Shown: positions 8,490 through 16,923 of the stretch, piece after piece
Layout of the letters: every line of letters starts with the position of its first letter
Position numbering within the stretch: position 1 is the first letter of the stretch
From: Fulvivirga ligni
Lineage (GTDB): Bacteria; Bacteroidota; Bacteroidia; Cytophagales; Cyclobacteriaceae
Direction: 5' to 3'
DNA length: 64,000 nt
Assembly: GCF_021389935.1 (NCBI RefSeq)
Contig: NZ_CP089979.1
Span: 2,027,001 to 2,091,000, forward strand
Program-made: the position numbers and the translations under genes
The notes under the pieces: model-generated
The model's database searches: none
What the model was told of the DNA's origin: nothing
The model's input: only the letters and a program-made list of their open reading frames with translations

Positions 8490-8509
8490 TTATATCGTGT
8501 GCGATATAA
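8490..8509. promoter_or_regulatory. Candidate OhrR/MarR operator
   Basis: A perfect 8-bp inverted repeat, TTATATCG and CGATATAA, with a 4-base TGTG spacer, 18 bases upstream of the peroxidase start codon. Size and AT-rich symmetric form suit a MarR-family dimer. Assignment to the neighbouring regulator is inference. Confidence 0.55.
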
Positions 8510-8564
8510 ATTTAATAATTATCTTATGAAAGAGAAGCCTTTCGTAAGAATCTTTGCTAATAAT

Positions 8565-8750
8565 CTAATTCTTTTCGTCTTCAAAGTCGGATTCATCATC
8601 TCTCTTTTCTACTAATTCAATTTTAATATTTTCTTTTTCAGGTCTTCGGAAAACAGGAACTATGGCACCGTTAATGCCTAACCCAGCAGAGGCCAATATG
8701 ATGATAATAGCTAGCCCCAGAAGCCTGAGTAGCTTTTTAGTTTTTTGCAT
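8565..8750 (-). CDS. Small single-pass membrane protein, unknown
   Basis: 61 aa: a lysine/arginine-rich start (MQKTKKLLRLLG), one hydrophobic segment of about 20 residues, then a charged tail ending in DDESDFEDEKN. The positive-inside rule suggests the tail faces the periplasm or that the hydrophobic stretch is an uncleaved signal anchor. It lies upstream of, and in the same direction as, the peroxidase operon but separated by the candidate operator. No family recognised; a real gene is likely because of its ordinary codon use and signal-like N-terminus. Confidence 0.4.
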   Translation of the reverse strand: MQKTKKLLRLLGLAIIIILASAGLGINGAIVPVFRRPEKENIKIELVEKRDDESDFEDEKN

Positions 8751-8820
8751 AGCATAGTTTTTAAGGGCGGAGGCGCCCAGTAGATGATGGAATGAAAAGA
8801 TGAGGGGTTAACCCAAAAGA

Positions 8821-9189
8821 TTAGGAAAGATCTACTTCCTTGTTACTCTGAGGGGTGGTTTTTGGCCTACCATGCATAAAGATAGTGTCGTAAGAAGGTT
8901 TAGCTTCAGAGAATAGTCTTAGTTGAGTGGCTACTTTATCTTGATAAATTGAAAGAACAATATTATAATCGGGATCACTTTTTCCTAAATTGTACGCAAG
9001 GTTTCTGTATATAAGGTAGCTAGAAGTTGTATTATCATAATTTTTAATACTTAGCTCAATATTGGAAGCAGTGGCTGAGGTATTATAAGTGATCGTCTCA
9101 AGATGAACTCCAAAGCACATTACACTTACTAAAAGTAATATAAGATGATAATTTAATGCTCTGTTTCGGTTCTTCGGCAGCCTGCTCAT
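8821..9189 (-). CDS. Small membrane-anchored protein, unknown
   Basis: 122 aa with a basic N-terminus (MSRLPKNRNR), a single hydrophobic segment at about residues 15-30 and a polar C-terminal region. No motif is recognisable. It is followed, 70 bases later, by another small single-pass protein in the same direction, so the two may form a small operon. Its start lies back-to-back with the rightward gene beginning at 9245. Confidence 0.4.
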   Translation of the reverse strand: MSRLPKNRNRALNYHLILLLVSVMCFGVHLETITYNTSATASNIELSIKNYDNTTSSYLIYRNLAYNLGKSDPDYNIVLSIYQDKVATQLRLFSEAKPSYDTIFMHGRPKTTPQSNKEVDLS

Positions 9190-9244
9190 ATTTAAAGATA
9201 AGAAGAAATCTGAAGCAACTTTATTTCAATGTCATTCGTTTGTG

Positions 9245-9673
9245 ATGAAAAACTTAAAGCTAGATCCTATGGCGGGTTATTCTGGAACACCTTTGGCGAA
9301 AAAGCTTGGAATTAAATCTGGCCATTTTCTAAGATTACTCAATCAGCCAGCTTATTATCATGAGCTTTTTAATGACTTTCCTGATAACGTCAATTTTGAA
9401 GAATTAAATGGAAGGGCAGATATAATCCATTTTTTCACTCAGAATGCATATGAGCTAATGGAACAACTACCTTTGCTAAAAGGTGAAATCAAACAAAATG
9501 GTATGATTTGGGTGAGTTGGCCTAAGAAGGCTTCTAAAGTGCCTACTGATGTTACTGAGGATGTAATTAGAGATTTAGCTTTAAAAATTGGTTTGGTAGA
9601 TGTTAAAGTTTGTGCGGTGGATGATGTTTGGTCTGGACTTAAATTGGTCATTCCCTTAAAAGATAGAAAATGA
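9245..9673 (+). CDS. DUF3052-like protein
   Basis: 142 aa from the ATG at 9245; a GTG codon directly before it is an unlikely start. The opening MAGYSGTPLAKKLGIKSG and later GMIWVSWPKK, followed by EDVIRDLALKIGLVDVKVCAVDDVWSGLKLV, match the general pattern of DUF3052 proteins (small cytoplasmic proteins of unknown biochemical function seen across Bacteroidota and Actinobacteria). No catalytic residues can be named. It stands alone between the leftward small-protein genes and the DUF3142-like lipoprotein gene. Confidence 0.65.
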   Translation: MKNLKLDPMAGYSGTPLAKKLGIKSGHFLRLLNQPAYYHELFNDFPDNVNFEELNGRADIIHFFTQNAYELMEQLPLLKGEIKQNGMIWVSWPKKASKVPTDVTEDVIRDLALKIGLVDVKVCAVDDVWSGLKLVIPLKDRK

Positions 9674-9743
9674 GCGATATTTTGTTTAGAAATAGATTTT
9701 CAATCATACTTTTTCACTAATTATGCTCTCTAATCTTTGAGTT

Positions 9744-10739
9744 TTGAAGCATATTATTATCATTTGTTTGCTGATCTGTTGTTTTTCCTGCTCCAACCCC
9801 AAACCAGAAGTATCCTTCTATCATTGGAAAGCTAAAGCAGAATATTCTGAGCCTATTAAGACTACGCTTAGGTCTTTGGAGGCCAATGATATATATCTAC
9901 ACTATTTCGATGTAGATGATGTGAAGGATCCGTCTTATCAAAATGATGGTTTGTATCCTGTTTATGTTCTGCGGCAGGTGGATAGTGCTTATAGAGATTA
10001 TAATATCATTCCAGTGATTTTCATTGCCAATGAAGCATTGAAAAAGGCTTCAATAGATCAGTTGGCTGATCGGATACATGCACTAACAGATCAAATCAGT
10101 GGGTATCATTTTGGAAAAATCCTTACAGATATTCAAATTGATTGTGATTGGACACAGACTACAGCTAATGCTTATTTTGATTTACTGAAAAAGCTCGAGG
10201 CTTACTATAGGGTGAGTGTCACCATTAGATTGCATCAGATTAAATATAAAGATAAAACCGGCATACCGCCTGTGTATGAGGGTGTTCTGATGCTTTATAA
10301 TATGGGTAAGCTCAACGATGAGAAGGCAAACTCAATTCTTAGTACTAATATCATTTCTAGTTACATTAATAAAGAGAGTGATTACCCTCTCACGCTCAAG
10401 GTGGCCCTTCCGTTGTTTTCTCAGACAGTGATTATTAATAAGAATGGAGAAGTGAAACTCATTAATCATGTGAATGAAAGTACGTTTGCTGAAAGTTCTA
10501 CATATTTTGATCGGGTAAATGATCATCTTTTCGAGGTGAAAAAAGACACACTATTTCATGGCTTCTACCTTACTAATGGTTATAAGATAAAGCTTGAAAA
10601 GGCATCGCCGAATGATATTGCTAAAGCCTATCATTTAATCACGCAAAGTAAAATAAAAACAGACGGCATTATTTTTTATCACCTGGATGATGCTATTTTT
10701 AGACACACTAATCCTACTGAAATCTTAGACCAGCTATGA
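9744..10739 (+). CDS. Lipoprotein resembling DUF3142 family
   Basis: 331 aa starting at TTG, the only start that preserves the signal peptide with lipobox-like CCFSCSN (Cys around residue 16). The body has a TIM-barrel-like feel: FYHWKAKAEY, then DIYLHYFDVDD, then a phrase ILTDIQIDCDWTQTT followed by YFDLLKKLEAYYRVSVTIRL, the arrangement I associate with DUF3142 proteins, thought to be glycosidase-like. The active site cannot be assigned. The last four bases ATGA overlap the start of the following 774-aa gene, so the two are probably translationally coupled. Confidence 0.55.
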   Translation: MKHIIIICLLICCFSCSNPKPEVSFYHWKAKAEYSEPIKTTLRSLEANDIYLHYFDVDDVKDPSYQNDGLYPVYVLRQVDSAYRDYNIIPVIFIANEALKKASIDQLADRIHALTDQISGYHFGKILTDIQIDCDWTQTTANAYFDLLKKLEAYYRVSVTIRLHQIKYKDKTGIPPVYEGVLMLYNMGKLNDEKANSILSTNIISSYINKESDYPLTLKVALPLFSQTVIINKNGEVKLINHVNESTFAESSTYFDRVNDHLFEVKKDTLFHGFYLTNGYKIKLEKASPNDIAKAYHLITQSKIKTDGIIFYHLDDAIFRHTNPTEILDQL

Positions 10740-13060
10740 AGAGGTTTTTAACTGTTGCTTTTTGTTTTATTGGAGTCACCGCCTTTAGCTGCGGATGGTA
10801 TCCTACTGATGATCTTTATTTCTTCTATAACCTGTTCAATCAGCAGAATATTTCTTCGAAAGCATATTACCCTTTCCTTCGGGAAGATGCTAACACCTTT
10901 TATCAAACCGAATGGGGGCAGGAGTTTCATGAGGGCAATGTGCAGTTATGGCAACAGCTTTTGCCTGGCTGGAAAGAAGCTAATGTAAGAAAGGCTCTTC
11001 ACGCTGATACGGATGAGTTTAACAAGCTTTGGATAAATCATCAATCTGATTTAGAGCAGCAGGTGAAGGAGTATATGCTCTTTGCCAGAAAGTGCAGTCA
11101 GACTTTCGCTTATAGGAAAAGAGAATCATGGGATTACCAGGAAATTTTAAAAGAAAATACCTCTGATACCGAGGTGCTTACCGATGAAGGTAGTCAACTT
11201 TTTGCAAAAGCGGAGAATAGTCAATTAAAATTACGCTATGCTTATCAGCTTATTCGGGCTTATCACTACAGCTCTCGTTATCAAGAGGCCGTTGATTTTT
11301 ATAATGCTCAAATAGCGGGAAAATATGATAAGAATGAGATCTTTTACTATTTGCAGGATCAGTTGGCAGGCTGCTATTATTCTTTAGGTGATTTTGAAAA
11401 AGCTGCTTATCTATTTCTGGAAGTATTCAATAACAGCCTTGATAGAAAAACCTCAGCTTATTTAAGCTATAGATTTTGTGTAAACAAAGGTGCTGATGGT
11501 CGTTCACTGTTCACCTCAACTGCTGATGAAGCAGGCTTTATCACTATCAATAGTGTGAGTGGCGTGAAAGATAATTTTCAGGCGTTGGAAGAATTATATC
11601 AGGTATCTCCGAATGATAAGCAGGTAGAGCTTGTGTTCATGCGTGCGCTGAACAATCTGGAAAGACAAATTTGGCCCACAAGAGTAGGAGTGAAATCTGA
11701 AACCTTACCTACAATCGGGGAGGAGCGAGGTAAGCTTAATCAGCTTTATGATTTTGCTGATAAAATGGCTGGTGATAAGAAAATAGATAATAAGAGTTTT
11801 TGGCTTATGGCATCTTCTTACCTGGCATTTTGTAAAAATGATATGAGCTTGGCTAACAGCCTGTTGGATAAAGTGAAAGGCTCAGATTTCTCTGATCAAA
11901 AATCCATTTTGACTAAAGTTTATACGGTTTTTTCATGGCAGGAAATGAATGCTAAACATGAGGAATACCTGTCTGGATTTTTGTCAGACATCATAACCGC
12001 AGAAGGAATTGACGACTGGCAAAATATGGAGCCTTCCTGGAAATATCTCATTATGGATCAGGTAGCCCACCTTTATTATAAAGAGGATAAGCTGGCCAAA
12101 TCATTTCTTATGCATAATAAGGTTCAGCATATAATTAGGGTATCATCTTTACCTGTAATTAATGACTTGATCGCCTTCACTTCAAAGGCTGATAAAAACA
12201 GTTTTGAAAAGCTTTTGGCTAAGAGAACGGAAGGTATAGAAGGTGGTTATGCAGCGGTTGATTATCTGAAATACATAAAAGGTATGTTTTATTTGAGAAA
12301 TGGACAATCTACAGATGCATACAAATGGCTGAAAGATTCTCCTTTGAATAACGGAGGTAATTCCATTTCAGAGTTAGTTTCTTCTAAAATTTTCAGTAAT
12401 AATATCACTGAATGCTTTAGCTGCTCTGACGCTATCATGGAAGATTCCGTTTTCCTGGCCTCGCCTTATGCTTTTATAAAAAGCACCTTCAATAAAGCAG
12501 AACTAGCAGATTATCTCATTCAGTTAGAAGATATGGCTGCTAATAATTCTGCTCAGTGGAAACGTAAGCTGGCCAATTATCTATTGGGTAACTATTACTT
12601 TAATGTTTCTAATACAGGGTATTACCGCGGCGTGCTCATAGGCGGATCAAACTGCTGTGACTATGAATTTATACTTCGTAGTTATGATGATAAAGTAAGA
12701 GCCAGTGAGATAATCAATAAAAAGAAAGGCTATAACCTACTTGATTTAGATGGGCATTACGATACTTATTACGGGTTGTCTAAAAAATCATACATGCATT
12801 ATGAGAATGTTTTAGCGCAATCTACTGATAAAGAGCTGAATGCAAGGTGCTTGTATATGATGGCGAAATGCGAACTCAATGTGATGTACAATGAATACGA
12901 AATGCCAGGCTTCGGCGGATATAATGGAGATATAACAGCGGATATTTTAAAGTATAAAAAGAGCTTTGAGCGCCTAAAAAAGGAATATAGTGATGCACAG
13001 TTTTATCAGGATATAATTGAAGAGTGCAGTTTTTTCAGGTATTATACCTCTAACTATTAA
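10736..13060 (+). CDS. Large secreted protein with TPR-like helical repeats, unknown
   Basis: 774 aa with an N-terminal signal peptide (MKRFLTVAFCFIGVTAFSCG); the Cys-Gly-Trp-Tyr-Pro immediately after may be a lipidation or mature N-terminus. The body is helical with tetratricopeptide-like stretches, for example KLRYAYQLIRAYHYSSRYQEAVDFY and DQLAGCYYSLGDFEKAAYLFLEV around residues 160-240 and further repeats later. It probably acts as an extracytoplasmic scaffold or substrate-handling partner of the DUF3142-like lipoprotein it overlaps by four bases. No enzyme motif was found. Confidence 0.55.
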   Translation: MKRFLTVAFCFIGVTAFSCGWYPTDDLYFFYNLFNQQNISSKAYYPFLREDANTFYQTEWGQEFHEGNVQLWQQLLPGWKEANVRKALHADTDEFNKLWINHQSDLEQQVKEYMLFARKCSQTFAYRKRESWDYQEILKENTSDTEVLTDEGSQLFAKAENSQLKLRYAYQLIRAYHYSSRYQEAVDFYNAQIAGKYDKNEIFYYLQDQLAGCYYSLGDFEKAAYLFLEVFNNSLDRKTSAYLSYRFCVNKGADGRSLFTSTADEAGFITINSVSGVKDNFQALEELYQVSPNDKQVELVFMRALNNLERQIWPTRVGVKSETLPTIGEERGKLNQLYDFADKMAGDKKIDNKSFWLMASSYLAFCKNDMSLANSLLDKVKGSDFSDQKSILTKVYTVFSWQEMNAKHEEYLSGFLSDIITAEGIDDWQNMEPSWKYLIMDQVAHLYYKEDKLAKSFLMHNKVQHIIRVSSLPVINDLIAFTSKADKNSFEKLLAKRTEGIEGGYAAVDYLKYIKGMFYLRNGQSTDAYKWLKDSPLNNGGNSISELVSSKIFSNNITECFSCSDAIMEDSVFLASPYAFIKSTFNKAELADYLIQLEDMAANNSAQWKRKLANYLLGNYYFNVSNTGYYRGVLIGGSNCCDYEFILRSYDDKVRASEIINKKKGYNLLDLDGHYDTYYGLSKKSYMHYENVLAQSTDKELNARCLYMMAKCELNVMYNEYEMPGFGGYNGDITADILKYKKSFERLKKEYSDAQFYQDIIEECSFFRYYTSNY

Positions 13061-13158
13061 GTTTTAAAGGGGTGTCGTTATCATCCCTTCATATTGGCAT
13101 TTTTACACCGGCTTTAATCTGAAATTTGTAACTACTTTCGTTAAAAATTTAATCAACT

Positions 13159-13527
13159 ATGAAACAGAAAACTGCTAAAATCATCTTTTGGGTTACGACT
13201 ACACTAATATTCTTATTCGAAGGGGTAGTTCCTGCCCTTACCTCTCAAACTGAAATGGCTAAAGAAGGTATCAGTCATTTAGGGTATCCACTATACTTTG
13301 GAAATGCGCTCATTGTCTTTAAAGTATTGGGAGCATTGGCTCTTATCATTCCGGCTGTACCGAAGCGGGTGAAAGAGTGGGCTTATGCTGGTTTTGCCTT
13401 TGATTTCATCTTTGCCTGTATTAGTCATTGGGCAGTTGATGGCTTTAGTTTCGAAGCTATATTTCCTTTGATCGTACTGGCCATATTAATGACTTCTTAT
13501 TACACTTATCATAAGATCACAGCTTAA
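13159..13527 (+). CDS. DoxX-like family membrane protein
   Basis: 122 aa with four predicted membrane segments. IFWVTTTLIFLFEGVVPAL opens the protein, and the stretch GISHLGYPLYFGNALIVFKVLGALALIIP is characteristic of the DoxX_2-type family common in Bacteroidota. The function of these small inner-membrane proteins is not established. It is flanked by spacers of 98 and 166 bases, so it is probably transcribed alone. Confidence 0.7.
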   Translation: MKQKTAKIIFWVTTTLIFLFEGVVPALTSQTEMAKEGISHLGYPLYFGNALIVFKVLGALALIIPAVPKRVKEWAYAGFAFDFIFACISHWAVDGFSFEAIFPLIVLAILMTSYYTYHKITA

Positions 13528-13693
13528 CTGTTGCTATTCCTACACAATTTTTTATCAAAAATTCCATGTTGTGAGGATAGAATCAGGTGATGAAGGTGAA
13601 TATTACTATTTTTAAGCTCAGTTTTTAATTTATCGGCAGGTTGGTAGCAAAATTGCATAGGTCTACCTGTAGTTAAATCATAAATAAAAGAAA

Positions 13694-14155
13694 ATGAAAT
13701 TTGTATTAAGTATACTATTCACCTCAATCCTTTTTGCAACAGAATATAGAAATGCCGTATATCCAGCTTTAAACAGTGGCTCTTTAGATAAAGTAGAATC
13801 TGTTATAGCTTCATTAAAGGGTAGCGGTGCTGAGATAGATGCCTATAAAGGAACCTTACTCATGAAGAAAGCTGATCTGGTAAAAGGACCAGCCAAGAAG
13901 CTAGACTTATTTAAAGAAGGACATGAATTACTTGAAAATGCCATAGCTGCAGACTCAGATAACCCTGAGTTTAGATTTTTAAGGTTATCTATACAGGAAC
14001 ATGCGCCGAAAATATTAAATTATAATGATGAAATAGAGGCTGATAAGGCAGTTATTGTCAAAAGTTACTCAAGCCTGGATTCTGATCTTAAGAAATGGGT
14101 GAAGGATTATGTTTCACATTCTACTGTGCTAAAAGCTGAAGATTTAATAGATTAG
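13694..14155 (+). CDS. Small exported helical protein upstream of the pigment cluster, unknown
   Basis: 153 aa. Residues 1-15 are hydrophobic (MKFVLSILFTSILFA) and act as a signal peptide. The mature part is mostly helical: ALNSGSLDKVESVIASLKG, then KLDLFKEGHELLENAIAADSDNPEFRFLRLSIQEH, then a polar end. No family recognised with confidence. It ends only 17 bases before the darA-like gene in the same orientation, so it may be the first gene of that operon, but nothing about it predicts a biosynthetic role. Confidence 0.5.
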   Translation: MKFVLSILFTSILFATEYRNAVYPALNSGSLDKVESVIASLKGSGAEIDAYKGTLLMKKADLVKGPAKKLDLFKEGHELLENAIAADSDNPEFRFLRLSIQEHAPKILNYNDEIEADKAVIVKSYSSLDSDLKKWVKDYVSHSTVLKAEDLID

Positions 14156-14172
14156 GGGGAATTTTTATCCCT

Positions 14173-15081
14173 ATGAAGAAAATCTTGGCGATCAGCTACA
14201 GCCAATCTGGCCAGCTAGACGAAATTTTAGATAACTTTTTAAAACCTTTTTCGAGTTTTGATATAGACAGAGTGAAGGTGAAGCCTGTTAATGACTTTCC
14301 CTTTCCCTGGACATCTCCGGTGTTCTTTGATGCTATGCCGGAAACCGTATTAGAAGAACCACGTGAGCTAGCTCCCTACGAGCTGGCTCATGATCGTTAT
14401 GATCTGGTCATACTTGGTTATCAACCCTGGTATTTATCTCCATCACAACCTGCGGCCGCCTTGCTACAGGATCCTAAGTTTAGAAATGTTCTGAAAGATA
14501 CACCAGTAGCCACGGTTATTGGCGCTCGAAACATGTGGTTGAAATCTCAGGAGAGTATTGTGAGGGAGGTGGAGTCAGCGGGAGGATTTTTGGTAGCTAA
14601 TGTGCCATTGATTGATCGCGTGCAAAACCATGTGAGTGCCTTCACGATCTTACATTGGATGCTTACCGGTCAAAAGACTAAAAAATGGGGGTTTTTGCCA
14701 GTTCCTGGTGTTAGCCACGAAGATATAGTAACCGCAGATAAATATGCTGAGCCTTTAGCCGCAGCGTTACCAACCGCCAATTTTAAAGGAGTGCAGAAGC
14801 AAATCCTGGATAAAGGTGGTATCAATGTTTTTGCCTCAATTATGTTGGTAGAGTCCAGAGGTAAAATGCTGTTTAAAGTATGGGCTAATCTAATTAAGAA
14901 AAAAAGTACCACTCCTGAGATTCGCGCTAAGTGGGTCAATCGCTTCAAGTGGTATTTAGTAACGGCCCTTTTTGTTATTTCGCCTCCAATACTTATAATA
15001 TACACTTTGCTGCGACCAATTATGTTTATGAAAATTCGAAAAAATAAGCAGCATTATTTATATCTTGGAATCGAAAATTAA
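14173..15081 (+). CDS. darA: DarA-like dialkylresorcinol-forming enzyme
   Basis: 302 aa. The opening KKILAISYSQSGQLDEIL is the flavodoxin-like N-terminus I associate with DarA, the cyclase/aromatase that with DarB condenses two beta-keto acyl chains into a dialkylresorcinol. A hydrophobic C-terminal helix (YLVTALFVISPPILIIYTLL) suggests membrane association. The family assignment comes from recall plus context: DarB-like KAS III, ACP and KAS II genes follow in the same direction. The gene ends with a stop codon directly followed by the TTG-ACC-ATG of the flavoprotein gene. Confidence 0.75.
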   Translation: MKKILAISYSQSGQLDEILDNFLKPFSSFDIDRVKVKPVNDFPFPWTSPVFFDAMPETVLEEPRELAPYELAHDRYDLVILGYQPWYLSPSQPAAALLQDPKFRNVLKDTPVATVIGARNMWLKSQESIVREVESAGGFLVANVPLIDRVQNHVSAFTILHWMLTGQKTKKWGFLPVPGVSHEDIVTADKYAEPLAAALPTANFKGVQKQILDKGGINVFASIMLVESRGKMLFKVWANLIKKKSTTPEIRAKWVNRFKWYLVTALFVISPPILIIYTLLRPIMFMKIRKNKQHYLYLGIEN

Positions 15082-15087
15082 TTGACC

Positions 15088-16782
15088 ATGCCTGATTTTG
15101 ATGTAATAATTCTAGGAGGTGGTATGGCCGGTCTTACACTGGCTATGCAGCTGAAAAAAAATGAGCCCGAATTAAACATTGCGCTGTTGGAAAGGAGAGG
15201 AAAAGCAGCTCCTGATGCAGCACATAAAGTAGGGGAGTCTACCGTAGAGCTGGGTACTTATTATTTAAGAGAGGTACTTGGATTAAAAGATTATTTAGAA
15301 GAAAATCACCTGCATAAGCACGGTCTTAGGTTCTTCCTATCACCGCAGCTAAAAGGTAAAGACATTGATAAAAGAGTGGAATATGGCGCACGGAACGAGC
15401 TGTTTGTGCCTAGCCACCAGATAGATAGAGGTACTTTTGAAAACGACCTCTTACAAATGATATCAGACCTGGGCGTTCATGTTTACATGGGTGCCGGTGT
15501 GAAGGAGGCAGAGTTGAAGGAAGATGATGTTCACACCGTGTCATTTCTGCATGATGGTGAAACTATTACAAAAACGGCCTCATGGGTAGTAGATGCTACT
15601 GGTAGAGCTAGTTTCCTCAAAAGAAAGCAAGGCTTGTCTAAAGACATCGAGCATAACATTAACTCTGTTTGGTTTAGAGTACCTGGAGAAGTGGATGTTG
15701 CTGACTGGTCTGATAATGAAGAATGGGTGAAGTTTATAAATCCAGGCCTCAGAAGGTTAGGTACCGTCCATTTAATGGGTAAAGGGTATTGGGTGTGGCT
15801 TATTCCATTATCTTCCGGAAATACCAGTGTAGGTATAGTGGCCGACCCTCGTTTTCATGATTTTTCTAGTATTAATACGCTAGATAAAGCTTATCAGTGG
15901 CTGGAGGCTAACGAACCACAGTGCGCAGAAAGACTGGCCGAGAAGAAAGATGTAGTGCTAGACTTTAAAGTGCTGAAGAAATATTCTTATGACTGCGAGG
16001 CATTTTACTCTGTAGATAACTGGGCTGTAGTGGGCGAAGCAGGAGCGTTCCTTGATCCCTTCTATTCACCGGGCACTGACTTCATTTCAATGAGTAATTC
16101 CTGGGTGGCTGATCTTATTATCAGAAGCCATAAAGGTGAAGATACCTATACACGTACGATCGTCTATGATAAGGTGCATGCCCAGCTTTTCAAAAACTGG
16201 ATACCTATCTATTTAAACAAATACGAACTGTATGATAACACTCAGGTAATGACTGTTAAAATAACCTGGGATTTTGCCGTTTACTGGGCCATACCATCTT
16301 TAATGTTCACAAACAAGGCATTCATCAATATGGATGTTCTGAAAGAGCTATTCACAACCAAAAATAGCTTTGGCGAGCGTTTCGGCAAACTCAATAAAAA
16401 CGTGCAGGATTTCTATCTTGACTGGGGTAGAATGGAAAATATAGAAGTAAGTGAGGCTTACATAGATCCTATGTACGTGTCATTTATGAAAGATCTACAG
16501 AAAGGTATTGAAACAGTACATTCTTCTGATGAGCTACTGGTTAAGAAGCTTGAAGAAAACCTGGCCTTGCTCGAGAAAACAGCTGCTGAATTATTCCGCG
16601 TGGTAAGTCATAAACTGCTTGGTACACCAGAAGATATGTCGGTAAATCCTTACACTATGTCATTGCAGCTTGGAGCAGAGCAGTTACTGGAGCAAAGTAA
16701 GGAGGCTGACGCCCTTGCTGTAGATGAGCAAATCAGCATGGCGGTATCACCCCTATGGATGTATGAAATGGCAGGCATGTAA
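15088..16782 (+). CDS. FAD-dependent oxidoreductase, halogenase-like
   Basis: About 564 aa from the ATG at 15088 (a TTG two codons upstream is less likely). The dinucleotide fold is DVIILGGGMAGL (residues 5-16). HKVGESTVELG matches the GES(T) motif of flavin-dependent halogenases and related monooxygenases, and WVWLIP near residue 235 matches the WxWxIP motif. AVVGEAGAFLDPFYSPGTDF is the second FAD segment. In flexirubin-type clusters such enzymes hydroxylate or halogenate the aromatic head. Whether this one chlorinates cannot be decided from sequence alone. The long C-terminal extension after residue 380 is helical. Confidence 0.75.
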   Translation: MPDFDVIILGGGMAGLTLAMQLKKNEPELNIALLERRGKAAPDAAHKVGESTVELGTYYLREVLGLKDYLEENHLHKHGLRFFLSPQLKGKDIDKRVEYGARNELFVPSHQIDRGTFENDLLQMISDLGVHVYMGAGVKEAELKEDDVHTVSFLHDGETITKTASWVVDATGRASFLKRKQGLSKDIEHNINSVWFRVPGEVDVADWSDNEEWVKFINPGLRRLGTVHLMGKGYWVWLIPLSSGNTSVGIVADPRFHDFSSINTLDKAYQWLEANEPQCAERLAEKKDVVLDFKVLKKYSYDCEAFYSVDNWAVVGEAGAFLDPFYSPGTDFISMSNSWVADLIIRSHKGEDTYTRTIVYDKVHAQLFKNWIPIYLNKYELYDNTQVMTVKITWDFAVYWAIPSLMFTNKAFINMDVLKELFTTKNSFGERFGKLNKNVQDFYLDWGRMENIEVSEAYIDPMYVSFMKDLQKGIETVHSSDELLVKKLEENLALLEKTAAELFRVVSHKLLGTPEDMSVNPYTMSLQLGAEQLLEQSKEADALAVDEQISMAVSPLWMYEMAGM

Positions 16783-16923
16783 AATCTGCTGTTTTCATAT
16801 TAACCTCTGAGTTTGAATTGATTTACTCTAAACGAAAAGATTATTTTTTAGTCTAACTTTTGAAAAAAAAAGATAGTTTTACGATTACATTTTATTGGTT
16901 AAATTCCCCTAAATATTTTTTTA

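Noticed and set aside
13061-13158. Weak hairpin AAGGGGTG/CATCCCTT after the 774-aa gene
   Set aside because: The stem includes a wobble pair and is not followed by a T-run, so it is not called as a terminator.
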